Source: Rostratula benghalensis (taxonomy: Eukaryota; Chordata; Aves; Charadriiformes; Rostratulidae). From it: a stretch of DNA of 64,000 nucleotides. Positions 15,001 through 28,443 of the stretch are shown piece after piece (the stretch's first letter is position 1; each line of letters begins with the position of its first letter). The stretch spans positions 567,178 through 631,177 of the forward strand of contig VXAI01000164.1 in assembly GCA_013399305.1 (NCBI GenBank), in the 5' to 3' direction. The position numbers and the translations under genes were made by a program. Under the pieces are notes generated by a model that did not search any database, had not been told where the DNA came from, and saw only the letters and a program-made list of their open reading frames with translations.

Positions 15001-16434
15001 TTATGTTGCCTGAACGCTTTCATGCCACTGGAGATACCTCAGTTTCTGGGCAGGAACAGACTTCCCGTGGGTCCACATCATACCCCCAGACCTGTCTCAG
15101 ACACCGCCCCAGCCCCGCTGGCCACCTTTGGGCAGCCACATCCTCCCTTTGGACATGCTGCCTGCATCCCCTGCAGGGCAGAGGGCTTGGTCCGCAGGCA
15201 GGTGTAAGGGGCACACAGGTCACAGACCAGAGTGTGGGATTTGGCTTCGAAAACTAAACCTTCCCATGAAGTGCAGTACTGCAATGAAGTGGCAGCTGCA
15301 TGTTTACCTCTAGTGCATAAACCCATCACTTCTGAAGTCGTTACCTAGCATTTCAGCTGATCCAAGAACACAGAGCCCTTGTAACAGTTTTATGAGCTTC
15401 TTGGGCTGTGAGGAGCTCTGAGTAACAAAGGACAACATGTGTTGGGTGGATCATTTGACTAAGGAAGAGCAGGCTGCCTAGACACAGGTAGCAACTCCCC
15501 CAGGCAGAAGAGCCAGCCACACTGCCAAGCAGTGACACAACCTGCACAGCAAGTACCGTGTCAGACCTGTCCTCCTGGGCAATCTAAATCAAAAGCTCCT
15601 ACCAAGTAAATCTAACCAAGTACATATTATTATCCTCGGTGGATGGATAATAAGTTTAAGCACTTAGACAATTATGCAAAGCAATTTTTTATTTCAGAGC
15701 AGAATAATCTTTAATCCTGAGAGATATCCGACTTCAGATGCCTGAGGGAAAAACCCAGTGTCCTTTTCCTTTTGATAAAACTGCAGAAGGTGAGCATATC
15801 TGACAAACTTTAGGGTCAACAAACAAGCATGGTACAAAATCATGGACTGATGGAGCAAATTCTTCCTCACTTGTTCAATGATGAAGCAACACATGCAGTA
15901 CAAGCACATCTTACTCCTGCGGCACTGCAATATGCACACAAAGCTGCCTAAAAAGCTTGACTAGAAATCAAAAGTGATTTTTTAATAAAGAACTATTTAG
16001 TAGAAGACGTCAAGCTTCTCCTACAGTATAGCTTTTCTAATTTTCCGCATGTCCCATATATTAGCCCTGAACTTTTTTATACATTATACTTTCAAGCTTA
16101 CCTCAAAATGAACAACAGTAAGCAAAGCAAAAGATCTAAAAAATATTATACAAAAGAATATTTTTTGCATCGTAGTTCTCTGCTGTGCCTTTCTGTATAT
16201 TTGTATAATGAGTAACCTTTTGGTTCTTGTGAGAAACACCAGGGCACAAGCAGTATATAGTATTCTTGGCCCAGAATTTTTTGAGATTCCTACTGGAAAA
16301 AAAAGTCTTCATACTGAATATACATCATCAGGGAGTAGAAAACATTTCTGTGCATGCCAGTTTTTGTATAAAATTAAATAAAATCTGGCCTTGTGATTTA
16401 TATTATATATATTCAATATTCATATATATTCAAT
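9003..16434. other. Intergenic DNA, no gene seen
   Basis: AT-rich sequence with short random open frames. A slightly GC-richer patch at about 14,460-15,260 has overlapping open frames on both strands. None resembles a known protein, and such overlap is a by-product of fewer AT-rich stop codons. Immediately before the CR1 at 16.4 kb there is a TATATA-rich stretch (16,398-16,435). Confidence 0.6.
12056..12132. repeat. A-rich degenerate (AAAT/AAAC)n repeat
   Basis: Interspersed AAAT, AAAC and AATA units without a single clean period. This looks like a decayed microsatellite or an old A-rich tail. No attached element body was recognised. Confidence 0.65.
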
Positions 16435-17675
16435 CAGGCAAGCAAAGACCCAGGCAGAACTGAATCAAGCCAGGGACATCAAAGACAATAAGAAAAACTT
16501 CTATAGATATGTCAGGGATAAAGGCAAGACTAGGGAAGTCGTGAGCCCTCTCTGGAAGGAAAGAGGAGACCTGGTCACCCATGATACGGACAAGGCTGAG
16601 TTACTGAATGACTTTTTTTGCCTCAGTCTTTACTAGCAAGGGCTCTAACCGCGCTGCCCAAGTCAGAGAATGCAAAAACAGGGTCTCTGAGAATGAAGAA
16701 CTGCCCACAGTAGGAGAAGATCAGGTTTGAGACCATCTGAGGAACCTGAAGATGTGTAAGTCCATAGGACTTGATTAAATCCATCCATGCGTCCCGAGGG
16801 AGCTGGTGGATGAAGTTGCTTTCCATCATATTTGAGAAATCATGGCAATCTGGAGAAGTTCCCACTGACTGGAAACAGGGGAGCATAACCCCAATATTCA
16901 AAAAAGGGAAAAAAAGAAGACCCAGGGCCATAGGCCAGTCAGTCTCACCTCTGTGCCTGGAAAGATCATGGAGCAGATCCTGCTGGATTCTCTGCTCAGG
17001 CACATGGAAAACAAGGAGGCGATTGGAGACAGCCCAACATGGCTTCACCACAGGCAAATCATGCCTAACAAATGCCTTTTACAATACTGCCACAGACTTG
17101 GTGAACAAGAGCCGAGCAACAGACTTCATCTACTTGGACTTATGCAAAGCGTTTGACACTGTCCCACATGACATCCTGGTCTCAAAATTAGAAAGTCATA
17201 GATTTGATAGATGGACCACTTGCAGGTTGGGAGGAGAATGGCTGGAGGCAGCCCTGAGGAGAAGGACTTGGGAGTGATGGTGGATGATAAGCTCAACATG
17301 AGCCAGCAATGAGCTCTCGCAGCCCAGAAAGCCAACTGCATCCTGGGATGCATTAAAAGAAGCATGACCAGCAGGTCACAGGACGTGATTCTACCCCTCT
17401 ACTCTGTTCTCATGAGACTCCACCTGGAGTACGGTATCCAGCTCTGGAGTCCTCAACATAGAAAGGACATGGAACTGTTCAGCAGGTCCAGTGGAGGGCC
17501 ATGAAGATGATCAGAGGGATGAAGCACCTCTCCTACGAAGACAGGCTGACAGAGCTGAGGTTGTTCAGCCTGGAGAAGAGAAGGATCCAGGGAGACCTTA
17601 TAGCAGCCTTCAAATATATGAAGGGAGCCTACAGGAGAGCTGGAGAGGGACTCCTTGTCAGGAAGTGTAATGACA
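16435..17675 (+). mobile_element. CR1 LINE, internal ORF2 fragment with deletion
   Basis: This is a degenerate piece of the CR1 reverse-transcriptase ORF. Upstream, frames read [18 protein letters not shown] and [14 protein letters not shown] peptides typical of the CR1 linker before the RT domain. The open frame at 16,771-17,277 reads through RT motifs including TDWKQGSITPIFKKG, QHGFTTGKSCLTN and IYLDLCKAFDTVPHDILV, the last holding the first catalytic Asp block. Near 17,230-17,260 the text jumps to the distal EDLGVMVDDKLNMS region, so the RT part with the YADD-type catalytic site is missing. The terminal part (17,260-17,675) is recognisable, but the element stops before the CR1 3' tail. It is inactive. 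Confidence 0.93.
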
Positions 17676-18204
17676 GTAACAGCTTTAAGAACTGCTGAGT
17701 ATTTTCTTCCACATTTGCACAATTCAATGCAACAAAAATTACTCTGTTAGTCTATTTTTTAATTATGCCTGTTGGAAAAAATCTTACCTAAGAGAAATTA
17801 TGTTAACATTGTGCAAGTTAGCATCTGACCACATGCATGCTCATTTCCCTGCTACAGGCAAAGCCAACTCTGTGGTGTAAACCCTGTGCTTTAGGTTCTG
17901 TGGCATGGCAATTCAAAGTCTGGGGATCTAGGTAATGGAAGGTTTTTTATGCCAGTCCTTCTACCGGTCCACATCATTCCTAATCAGGTCAGCAAAAAGA
18001 TGGAAAGACTGGGTTTGTGATGCCAAATGCATTAAACCTTCATACATGCATATTCCTTATCACTGGAATAATTTTTGCTGTACAAAATTGTGTCTGCTTA
18101 CAACCTGGTTTGGAGTCAGCAAGTGTGGTAGCAGCACCAGAGCCACAGTACAGAGCCCTTTCCCTCCCTCCCTCCCTCTTCTTTATTTGCAGGGTCTCTC
18201 TGGA
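17676..18204. other. Spacer between two opposed CR1 copies
   Basis: About 530 bases of AT-rich unique-looking sequence. A CCCT microsatellite at 18,161-18,178 lies just before the minus-strand CR1. No gene seen. Confidence 0.6.
18161..18178. repeat. (TCCC)n microsatellite
   Basis: A short run of about four TCCC units ending in CTCTT, roughly 25 bases before the 3' end of the minus-strand CR1. Confidence 0.8.
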
Positions 18205-18895
18205 GTGACTTATCTTAGAACAGTTTGGATTAAAAGGGACCTTAAAGATCATCTTGTTCCAATCCCCCTGCTGTGGGCAGGGACACCTGCCACTAGACCA
18301 GATTGCTCAAAGCCCCATCCAACCTGGTCTTGAACACCTCCAGAGATGAGGCATCCACAGCTCCTATGGGCAACCTGCTCCAGTGTCTCACCGCCTTCAC
18401 AGTGAAGAATGTCTTCCTAATATCTAATCTAAATCTCCCCCCTTCCAGTTCAAAACCATTACCCCTTGAACTATCACTCCACTTCCTGCTAAAGAATCCC
18501 TCACCATCACTCTAGGCCCCCTTCAGATACTGGAAGGCTGCTATAAGGTCTACCCAGAGCTTTCTCCAGAATGAAGAAGCCCAACTCTCAGAACTTTCTT
18601 CATAGCAGAGGTAGGTGCTCCAGCCCTCTCATCATCTTCCTGTTCCACTTGTGGACTAGCTGCAACAGGTCCATGTCCTTCTTATATTGGGGGTCCCAGA
18701 GCTGGACACAGTACTGCAGGTGGGGTCTCACCAGAGCAGAGTAGAGGGGCAGAATCACCTCCTGAACCTTCTGGTCATGCTGCTTTTGATGCAGCCCAGG
18801 GTGCAGTTGGCTTTCTGGGCTGCAAGTGCACATTGCCGGCTCATGTTGAGCTTCTCATCCACCAGTACCCCTAAGTCCTCCTTAGGGCTGTTATA
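18205..18895 (-). mobile_element. CR1 LINE, 3' part, minus strand
   Basis: Read on the minus strand, the element begins in the distal ORF2 region. The peptide [19 protein letters not shown], then [17 protein letters not shown], lies within the frame at 18,755-19,108. It continues through the segment equivalent to [20 protein letters not shown] and ends at about 18,205 with the GGTTTGG/AAGGGACCTTAAAGATCATC tail seen in reverse complement. Frames are broken and it is 5'-truncated, so it cannot move. It overlaps in CR1 content with the plus-strand copy about 1 kb away. Confidence 0.93.
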
Positions 18896-21800
18896 AATCC
18901 ATTTTCCATCTAGCCTCTGTACAGACTCAATTAGCCTTATGCAACTTTTAGCTTGTACATTCTTTTGTAATTGCATTTTTAATTCCTTTTTTGTGAACCT
19001 GTAGACACCACCAGGTTTTAAGGAATAGTGTGCCATATACTGCCTCATACCAGGGTTTTTTCTCAGCCTGTCCCCTGATCTCATCCAGATCCAGGACCTG
19101 AAAGACACCTGGTGGAAGTGACTGCTTCATGTGATATGTGGTCTTGTGTTGGCCTTGAATGTTCCCCCTGGAGTTCTCTCTTTGATACACATCATTAAGC
19201 CAAAGTTACAAAAATCTTTATACATGTTAGAAGCAGCATATTTGCTCTCAAACTATTTCTATTACTGTATCAAAAGACGGGATTTGAGAGTTTCTTTCCA
19301 CAGGCTGAAGTCATCAAGCCCTTGCGTGACCTGGGCCCTTCCTGCCTCTCCTACCTCCTCCTTGTGTTACTCCACAGCCTGGTGTGTCCTCATCCACACC
19401 CACCAGCACTACCAGCTCCTGACAGCGCTGAGGAAGTCTGCTCTTCTAGGTGCTTTGTGGATGATCATGTTTTAATGGGCAAAAATGTGCAATTTCCTGT
19501 TCAAAGTACTCAGAAAATCCACTGCCTCCCATGTTGCTTGCACACAGAGTTCAGCGGGTGGCCCATTTTGTCCTTCAGGAGTGACAATGTTTTCTTTCAA
19601 AAGGCAGAGCCAAATTACTTCCCTGTTCTTCTAGACTCTCAGATTCTGATCTAGGTAGGGACAGCAGCCTCTGCATTGCCTCTCGAAAGCCAAAACAGCA
19701 ACCACTCATTAGATTAAAGATGAAGGGTAGGTCTGAGCTTGAACCTATCCTAAATCTGAAGCAGAGTACCTGCAAGGACAAGAGAGAGTAAAGAGCTAAT
19801 GCTGGAAGCCTGGAATCCATCTTGCACAAATTAAACCCAGAATATTACACTAGGATCCAGATCTGAACATCCTTGTAGCTGTGGGAAGTCCTACACAAAG
19901 TTCTTGGCCTAAACCTGTTACAGATTAATGCTAAGTGACTTTAAAATGGCACACATGCAACCAGAGACTGTGCATGCCACAGGCATCTGACTGTTTTGGC
20001 ACACGAACCATTACATATGAACTAATAAAGTTAAAACATTCAGATTTTAGAATGCCTTATGTTTATTAAGTTACAGCACCTATTTCTTCAAGAGTTTACG
20101 TGCTTTTATGAGAAATAGGTGACCCTAACAACTGGGTTTCAAAACCAGAAACAGCTTTGTCTCTGAAACTAAAACAGCTATAAACCATCCATGCAAGTAA
20201 AAGCATAAATTTTTTTACTGCTATTCCAGTATTATTTGTTGGAGAAGCCCATTCCAACAGAGTTGTGATACTGCCTCTTAGAAAGCATGAGCGCTATCCG
20301 TTCATGTTGACTTCAGCCGAAGTTGCTGACACTTGGTCCTCAGATAAAGAAGCAGATAAACTCTATCACAGCAGTACTCTGGGACAGTGTGACCTCAAAA
20401 TAACAGCAAGATTGGTTAAATTAAATTGGAAAAATTACATATCTAAAGGTTATTTATGAAAGACTAGATCAAACAGTTTTTTCCATTATTGTAAGTCAAT
20501 TTTTGAGTAATTACCTATTTAAGCATGCACTCTTGAAGAACCAGAAAAGAAGTTCCTTTTGTCTCCCTGTCTCTGGGGTGAGAAAGACCCTGTTTTAGTG
20601 AGCTTGCTTTTTTCTATAAAGTACTGATAAAGACTTTCATATGAAAAGCCAGTACTTCTTATGCTAGGATGTGCTTGGAAGACCAGATTATAAAGTCTTT
20701 ATTTCCTAACAAAAAATTCAGGGAGAAGAGAGACAGAAGAGAAGGAAAATGACCCAATGAGAGAGAAGATACTCACTAGAGACCACAAAAGAAAAAGGGA
20801 GACCCAGAATAATGGCAATTAAAAAATAAGTGCCATTTGCTTAAAAGATAATCAGTAATGTCAGAAATACCATCTTCTTTAACAGGCAGGGTATTCTCTG
20901 AAAAAAATGTCAAACTTTCACAATTTTCATTTCAAATTATAAATGTTCCAGAACTGCAAAAAAAATATTGACTCTCCCTTATTTCTTACCTGAGAAGAGT
21001 AATGCCCTATCTAGTCCACAATATGAGGACTACATCTAATGGCATCACTGTCCTGTAAGGTATTAAAACCTAGCTGACATTGTAGCCTAATAATTGCATA
21101 TTTTTCTCTTTTAAAAGACAAAGGCCTTGACCATACATGGAGGTCATGCAGATAACATCCAGAATATGATAATCACAGGAAGAAACACATCATCTGTTCA
21201 GAGATGACCAGCCAGGGGTTTTATGTATGTTTAAGGGTCCCCCAGACACATACACGCCTGGTATTGTATCTGTACCTGTCATGTATTGGAGGCCAAAGTT
21301 GGATTTAGAGTTTGAAGCCTCTAAGGAGCAGTTCAGACGTGGATAACATGGGTTGCTACAACTTCAGTGTCTTAGGTTGAACCTACTCCTGTAAGACAGC
21401 ATCTGAGTGGCTGCTCAATCATGTGGGTTAAAGGTCTACAGTCAGAGTGGATTACATATCACTTCTGGCCCTAGTTTTTCTGGTTAAATACCCAGCTATT
21501 CCTATCATCCTCTTAGTTTTACTACTGAAGAATAACGCATACCCTGTTACATGTACATACTTCAGCACCATCTTAGGATACCATCCTCTGATAAACCAGG
21601 TCCTCTAACTTCCTTGGTTTGGGGCTTTTAAAATGATTCTCACCTGACCTGAAACTTCATAGTATTGTCCTCAGGCTGAAAGAGCCAAAGATATCTCTGC
21701 CATCTGCATGCAATAGTAAGATACCATCTATTTTAAACATACATACTTTCCAATTACATATAATGCCTCTAAGAGAAATGCAGCCACTAGACGGGATTGC

Positions 21801-24800
21801 CTCACGTTTCCTGCATTCCGAGAATATTTTTTTTCTTGAGAACAGATCTATTCCCAGAATTCTGTCTCGTAAGGAATTAAATTAAATTAACACATAATGA
21901 GGTTCATCATCACCATCCTTGGTTTGGTAAACATTAAAAGCCTGAGGTTTTTTAACTCTTCCTTTGACAAATAAAATATCCCTATTTTAATTCTTCAAAG
22001 ATGTCAAAAGACAATAATATCACATTTTTATTTAGCTAAATCACAAACAGATAGGGCTTGTTTGGTAGAAATCATGACTAAGATTCACTGTCTATTTCTA
22101 CCACCGTCACTATAAAAACATCCTTGTACCTTATAAGAACTTGATAACCATTCCTAAGAAAATAGAGTCGCATTTGGTAACACTGTCCACTGGTATGCTT
22201 GAAATACAGAACGTAACAGGGTCTTCACTTGCTTGGACTAATAACCTCCCAACACAAAGGGAGCTGCTCAATTAACACTTGCAAGTATAGTTACATGGTA
22301 GATAAGTAAGGACTGTAGCCACCACTGGCTAAAAAAGGCTGCCTCTCAGATCAGGGGCTATTCAAAATTTATGAGATTTCCAAGGCATTTCAGTATTAAA
22401 TCCTGGTCCAGAGCTCACTGAGGTAAGTAAGATCTTCTCATTGACTTTTGATGACCTTGACTCAAATCTAGACTGCAACTTTGCTTACTCACATGCTGCA
22501 AAAAAAAAAAATAATACTTTTTTCCCTTCCACAATCACATTATTGTCTTCTTTTGCTATGAAGCTGAGATTGTTTTTATGCTATTTCATTAGCTACACAG
22601 AAAGAGTTTATATGCTACTTTTTGCAGTGATTTAATATACCACTGACGTTTTGATTCCAGTAGCCCCACTGAGCCCTGTATATACTCAGTTACAAGACCT
22701 ACTTGCCTGCAGGATGGAACCCTCCAGCAACACCCATCGGGTCTTTTCCATAAACACTCTATATGAAAATACTTTTATTTTCAATATTTTCAAATACTTA
22801 TCTAAACAATGTTTATTTATAACTAAGAACAGCTAAGTGTTTCTCATTTTTAAAGGACCATACAGGATTATGAATCTGAGAAAGGAGAAAGATTTTTCAG
22901 TCCATGAGTTTAAAGCTTCATTTCAACTCTTGGGGAATTACGGGAAAAATCACACAGTAAACATACTTGAAAAATATTTAATCTTGTTTCTAAAAGTGTA
23001 TTTGAAAGCTTTTTTTACATCTTAATGGAAATAGAATAATAATCAGAAAATATGACCTCCTGAGAGTTGACAGAAAAACAGAAAATAAAGCCAATGTAAT
23101 GAGTACAGTCCCATCCACATGCTACTATCTTGCTCTGGGCAACCTCAATTCACATCCAATCTGACAACAGATGAGATGCAGATGCAGGACTGAATTAACC
23201 ACCTTAAAGGATAGCCACGCTATTATTTTACTGAATAATTGTTTGAGATATCAGCACTTGAGGAAAGGCTACACAGACCACCCTCAAAGCAAGTGCCATT
23301 GCCAGCTGGGAGGAGAGACTGAGCTCTGCTGGCATCTTCTAGATGTTGGCCCCAGACTAATTCACCTCGTAGCCTTGGTCTTGGCTCAAAGTCCCTCACC
23401 TTCTTGGCCAAGCCTGGTGCCAAGGAATGAGCACAGACAGTGACCAGCCTCAACAGACCTCACTCTTCTCGGCATGCTACACCCTCCCATCAGAGTAATA
23501 GCCCTACCTGTCTCCAAATGTAGCTTCAAAGACAGTCCAGCTGGATAGCCAACCATTTATCCAATAGCTGGACAAACCCAGTGAAACACCACCAGTTTTG
23601 ACAGCAAAATACCCTCACAACAAGATTTTTAAATACTTTCCCAGGTGGCCAGCAGAAAGTTAATCTTTTCTACAGAACATGACTCAGACTGAAAATCCTT
23701 GGGTACATGATACTATAACAGCAGATATCCTTCCCTGCAGGACTTATTTCCCTTTTAATATCTTTCCAAAGATTATTTGCCTCCAGTGGGAAAAAGAAGA
23801 ATGCCAGATGGCTATCTTCTGCTTGGACAAAACCATACTGGACTGGCTCCACACCAAACCACAGTCAGAAATGCAAACCAAAGATAAGATACTCAATGAA
23901 AATTATTAGGGAGTAATACAGGAACAAACACATGTAGGAGTCATGGGGATATAAAGACTCCAGAGAACTTACTGAAGTTCACAGTTGGTTGGAAGCAAAA
24001 GTTACTGGCATGGAGTCTGACTTAGAAACAAAGAGAGTAATGCCTTGATTAATCCCAAGGAGGTAGTAAAGTTACAAACACTTGTAATACATGTCAGATA
24101 TACATTTTATACTGTGGTCTAAATAGCAGAACTTCCACGGACCAAAATGCTCTTCAATGTTTTCCACTGCTGACACAGCCAGCCCCATTCCCATTAAGAA
24201 CGGATGCTCCCCATCGGTCTTACAATGAATGATGTGAACACTCGGACACTTTCTCAGATCCTTGCAACCAGCCGTGCCGCTGTACTTATTTAGAAGTGTG
24301 CAAGATTCTGCACAACATTTTCCATTGTGTCACAGAGCAGCTACTACACCAATTTCGTCTGTGTTTTCACAGCTTCTTCTGCTTTTGTGGTTGTGTGGGT
24401 GGACAGGCATGGGCAGTACATGCAAGTCGCAGCGAGGAACCACCATACGTGTGCGAGCACGGGCAGAGGAAGTCGCTATGCATGCATGCTCCACTGAGAC
24501 CCTTCCAACTGTGATTCCAGGAAAACCTTGCATGGCCCCAGGTGGAAAAACAAGTGTTCAGATGGTAAAATTTGCATGAATAGGGAAACTGGACACTCTT
24601 ACTGTGTATCCTCTCACACTTTTTGTTCCAGAAAATTAAAATCTGACTGAAAATCTCTGTATGACATGCAGAGAACAAAGTAGAAGATAAATGTCTACCA
24701 AATTTTGAGTTGTCTCAGCAATGTGTATTGCATTGCCAATGTATTGGTTTTCATTCCCACTGCTTTCTTTTCTAACCTCCTGTGCTCACGGGTGGAAGTT

Positions 24801-25549
24801 CTCATAAGGGGAATGGTCAAGAGAAAAATATGATATTTTAACAAAATACGATCTTATCTTTCTTGACCATAGTCCTGGTATTCTGAAAGAAGAGCACAAT
24901 GTGGACTGTATCTGCTGCATAGATATAGGAGCAACATGCAGAAGAACTGAGATTCCTTCCTTCTCCTAAAATATAATCACTGCCCAATCTGGTCCATTTG
25001 AAAAACAAACAAAAAAACCCAAAAAACCTTTTTAAAAAAAACAACACTTTCTCTAAAGAACACTTATGAGCTGTAAGGGCAATGCTCATTTTGACCAAGG
25101 ATAATATATTATCCCTCAAGTAGGGGTGAAAACCACTAGGGTAAGAAAAATAACCCCAAGCTTTCCCTCAGTTTATATACAAGATGCCTAGCAAACTTCT
25201 CCCAGCAACTCAACTATCTGCTGTCTTCTCTCCCACAGCTAAAATATGCTAAATTCTAGCAACAGACCTTAAATAAACACAGGCACTCTTCATGGCGATG
25301 TGCAACAACACAAACCTCCAGCTGTCCTGCTTTCAGAAATGAAGTAGAACTGACTGGAATATGGGAAACAACCACTGCTTAGAGGAGGTGTGTCAGTCCC
25401 TAAAGCAGTCCCCAAGAGAAGACCCAAACATGGCTTAGCAGCTTTATTTCCCTCCTAAGAAAACTCAAAGTTTTGAGGAGGAGAACATACAAGGGACACA
25501 GCTGCACAACAATCAGCTGTCCTTTACTTGCAGCCTTCACTGTGTGCCA

Positions 25550-25565
25550 AACACACACACACATA
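25550..25565. repeat. (CA)n microsatellite
   Basis: About seven CA units. It grades into an ACATACGAACACGTACGCG stretch that includes a few CpGs. Confidence 0.8.
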
Positions 25566-26215
25566 CGAACACGTACGCGTGGGAGAAGAGGAATGGACAT
25601 TTCTGGACTCCAGCTGAGGTACAGCAGGAGCGGGCAGTATGTTAACCCTGTTTGTTACAGAATGGCAGACTTAGACAGACCCTGCTAATATAAACATACT
25701 TGAAGTGGAAAATAAAAGGAAACCTGACTCCTCATTCACACTAGGTAGAAATGGCTCTTAACAAATGCTGTAGAAAACTAAGCCCGTAATCTCTTAAATA
25801 TGTGGAATAGGATCTTAAATCATGTAGTGCAAGTTGTCTCTCGGCAACTTCAGACCTCAAAGGTTGAATGATTGCACCGCACTTTCAATAAGGAAATAAA
25901 TATTTGTCTTCACAAAGGCAGTATTTCCTTGATTCCACTTGGAGCTAACAATAAATGTTATGAACCAGCACACTTGAGAAAGAAGCCTTCCTGTACAGCC
26001 AAGAACATTTCAAACATATGTACTTAAGGCACTTCTAAAAGTTATCTGTAGGTCAAGAGAGCAAATTATTTGCATTTTTTAAGTGTTTTAAGAGGAAGGC
26101 ATGAACTCTATCCCATCTTTCTTTTTTTCTCACAAGATCAGTTCCTACAAAGTTTAACTTGGAGCTTTATTTATGCAAGTCATCTGTTCTTAAAATGGGT
26201 TTACCAAGGTTTTGT

Positions 26216-26231
26216 ATGTCTGTCTGTCTGC
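26216..26231. repeat. (TCTG)n microsatellite
   Basis: Four tandem TCTG units in AT-rich intergenic DNA. Confidence 0.8.
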
Positions 26232-28430
26232 CTTTCTGTTCTTCTTTTTACATTTTCCACTTAACATTTTGGGAACATCCAGTCTGTTAACATCAGTGTA
26301 ACAAAGACTGCAGTTTCAATGCCTTGCTAAAGAGACAGAAGTGTTCATAGGCTAGAAATTTGTCTGACACACAGCTCCTCAGGTTGAGCAGAAATAAAGG
26401 ACCTGATTCTGCACCTACCTTAAAAAAACATCAGTCTTTTTATTCATTGTACTGACTTTGAATTTGGTTTCTATTCCACAATTAGCTGCAATGCTGTACA
26501 GGTGACGAACAGTAGGTCATGTCAATAACATCAAACTATGCAAGAGCAAGAAATGTAATGAAAGGTCAATATTCACCAGCAACAGAAATGTACTTCAAAG
26601 CAATGCTGTGGCTCAAAGGCTATCAAATGAGAGAGAAGGAAGCCAGTCTAACAAGGCTCTTCATTCCAGACCAGAAAGAGAGGGGAAGCCAAAGACTAGA
26701 AGAAAATCCAGGTCACTGCCAAGGGAGAACAAGGAAGAAGCTGTTAAGAGTAAGAATGATGAGCTCTGGGAATAAACCACCCAGTAACATAAAATTCCAT
26801 GTGGATCTGCTTCTCTTGGGGATTGTAGGTTAAACCTGGATGTCTTTCTGGTGACAATGCTCCAGACAAGCATTTTCTGGAGAGTTTAGGGCCCTTTGAC
26901 TCCAATGGCTTGCAGGAGTCAAACTAACAGGTTTAATGGTCCTTTTGGCCTTTGTGAAGTCACCATATCGAATACAGATCCCTAACAAGACAGGTGATGA
27001 GTGGGGTACCCATGAACACAAATATGCCAGAGTCCTCCCAGTTGCTGTTGCCTTTGGGATCAGTATGACAGTGTCTGAAGGGAGCCTGGGTGAAGGTGGC
27101 AGGGAAGTATGTCAGCCTGAGCAGCAAGCCAGCTTTCTTACAGTTCTCGTGCAATGTATTCAGAAAGCAAATTCAGGGATTTCTCTTTGTTCTTCGCAGA
27201 AAAGGGAGTCTTGTAGCTGAAACCAATTGCCCCAGGAGTTGTGGTTACGTCAGGCCCCAGAAGTGCTGATGCTGAGGGAAGCTGAAGGGCAACTTGGGTC
27301 AAAACAGCAGAGTAGGGGGGACTGTAGCCAGCAGTCTCTTGAACCAGGTCCCCTCGACCATCACAAAGTCAGAGATCAATGTTTGCTTTGTAGCGCTGGC
27401 TGTGCAGCCTGACCACCCAAGTGTTAGGTCTTTTGCTTCTCATTGAGAGAGTGGTGAGCTTGTTTCTCACATAACTGTGTTGCCCGAAACAGTGGAGTCC
27501 CAGTTTCCACTACAGATCATGACCAGGTTTGGGCAGAGTTCCCAGGCTCTGACCTGCTCACAGCTGGAGGTGGCCATGAGGGTCCCCTGAGGGCTCACAT
27601 TGGCTCTGGGAGCTTTCAGAGAGTGCAACCTCCTGCAGAAATCCATGCCCTGGATCTCTTGCCTTTCCCTGCTTAGTGTGCAGACCCATGTACCAGAGCA
27701 ATTGCTTCCCTACAGTTTGGGCAAATGAGAAAGTTACCCTTGGGGAAGCTGATAAATGAACTTGTGGTGCAACAGATGCTTGGCAATAATTGCCTGAGAG
27801 TGTGTTGTCATGTGGCAAAGCTCATCTCCTTTTCACTGTTTTCCAGAGGACTTCAGGGAAGTACCATGAGAAAGATCAGTGTCCACAGAGAAGCTGACAC
27901 CATGAAAGTTCTCACCTAGCTTTAATACAGGAAAAATTACTACCGTGTCAAATTACTTCTGTGTCATCAAAGGCAAATTTTCATCTTAAACATCATCAAA
28001 ATATGGCAGATCATTATTTCTTTTGATAGAAAAGAACAGGGTCTTCAAAATTTCTCCTTCAGAAAGGAAAGTCACAATTAATTATCTCTGATATTTGTTG
28101 TCTTGACCCATCAAGGGAGCACTTATCAGCTCTCTGTGATGTAGATCTTTTCTAAGTATCTCCCTATTTTATTCTTTCTTTCTCTCTCAATTTTTCCCAT
28201 TGAACCTCCACTGCTAAGAAATACATCAGATGACCTCACAGGAAGAAATAAGGTTGCAATTGACAAGATGCAAAACAAAACTGAGAAATAAAAAGCCACT
28301 TGTCTCAATCTGAGCTTTAATTGGTATAGCAGTGTATGTTGCTCCACCAAAGCTTGCCTCCCTTACATCATATAACCATCATTGATGGGGAAAGGACAAA
28401 AATTGCAATACTAGCTAGAGACAAATGCAA

Positions 28431-28443
28431 GGGGGGGGGGGGG
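28431..28443 (+). repeat. Poly(G) run of 13
   Basis: Thirteen consecutive G bases followed by AGAAG. Long mononucleotide G runs are rare in vertebrate DNA. They are prone to slippage and, when read together, can join quadruplexes. Its exact length may be affected by sequencing error. Confidence 0.85.

Noticed and set aside
16771..17277. 168-codon frame considered as a host gene
   Set aside because: The peptide is clearly CR1 reverse transcriptase (KAFDTVPHDIL block) and the element is internally deleted.
24262..24579. 105-codon frame with a Leu-rich hydrophobic patch
   Set aside because: Overlapped by open frames on both strands, with no homology and no splice sites. Probably chance.
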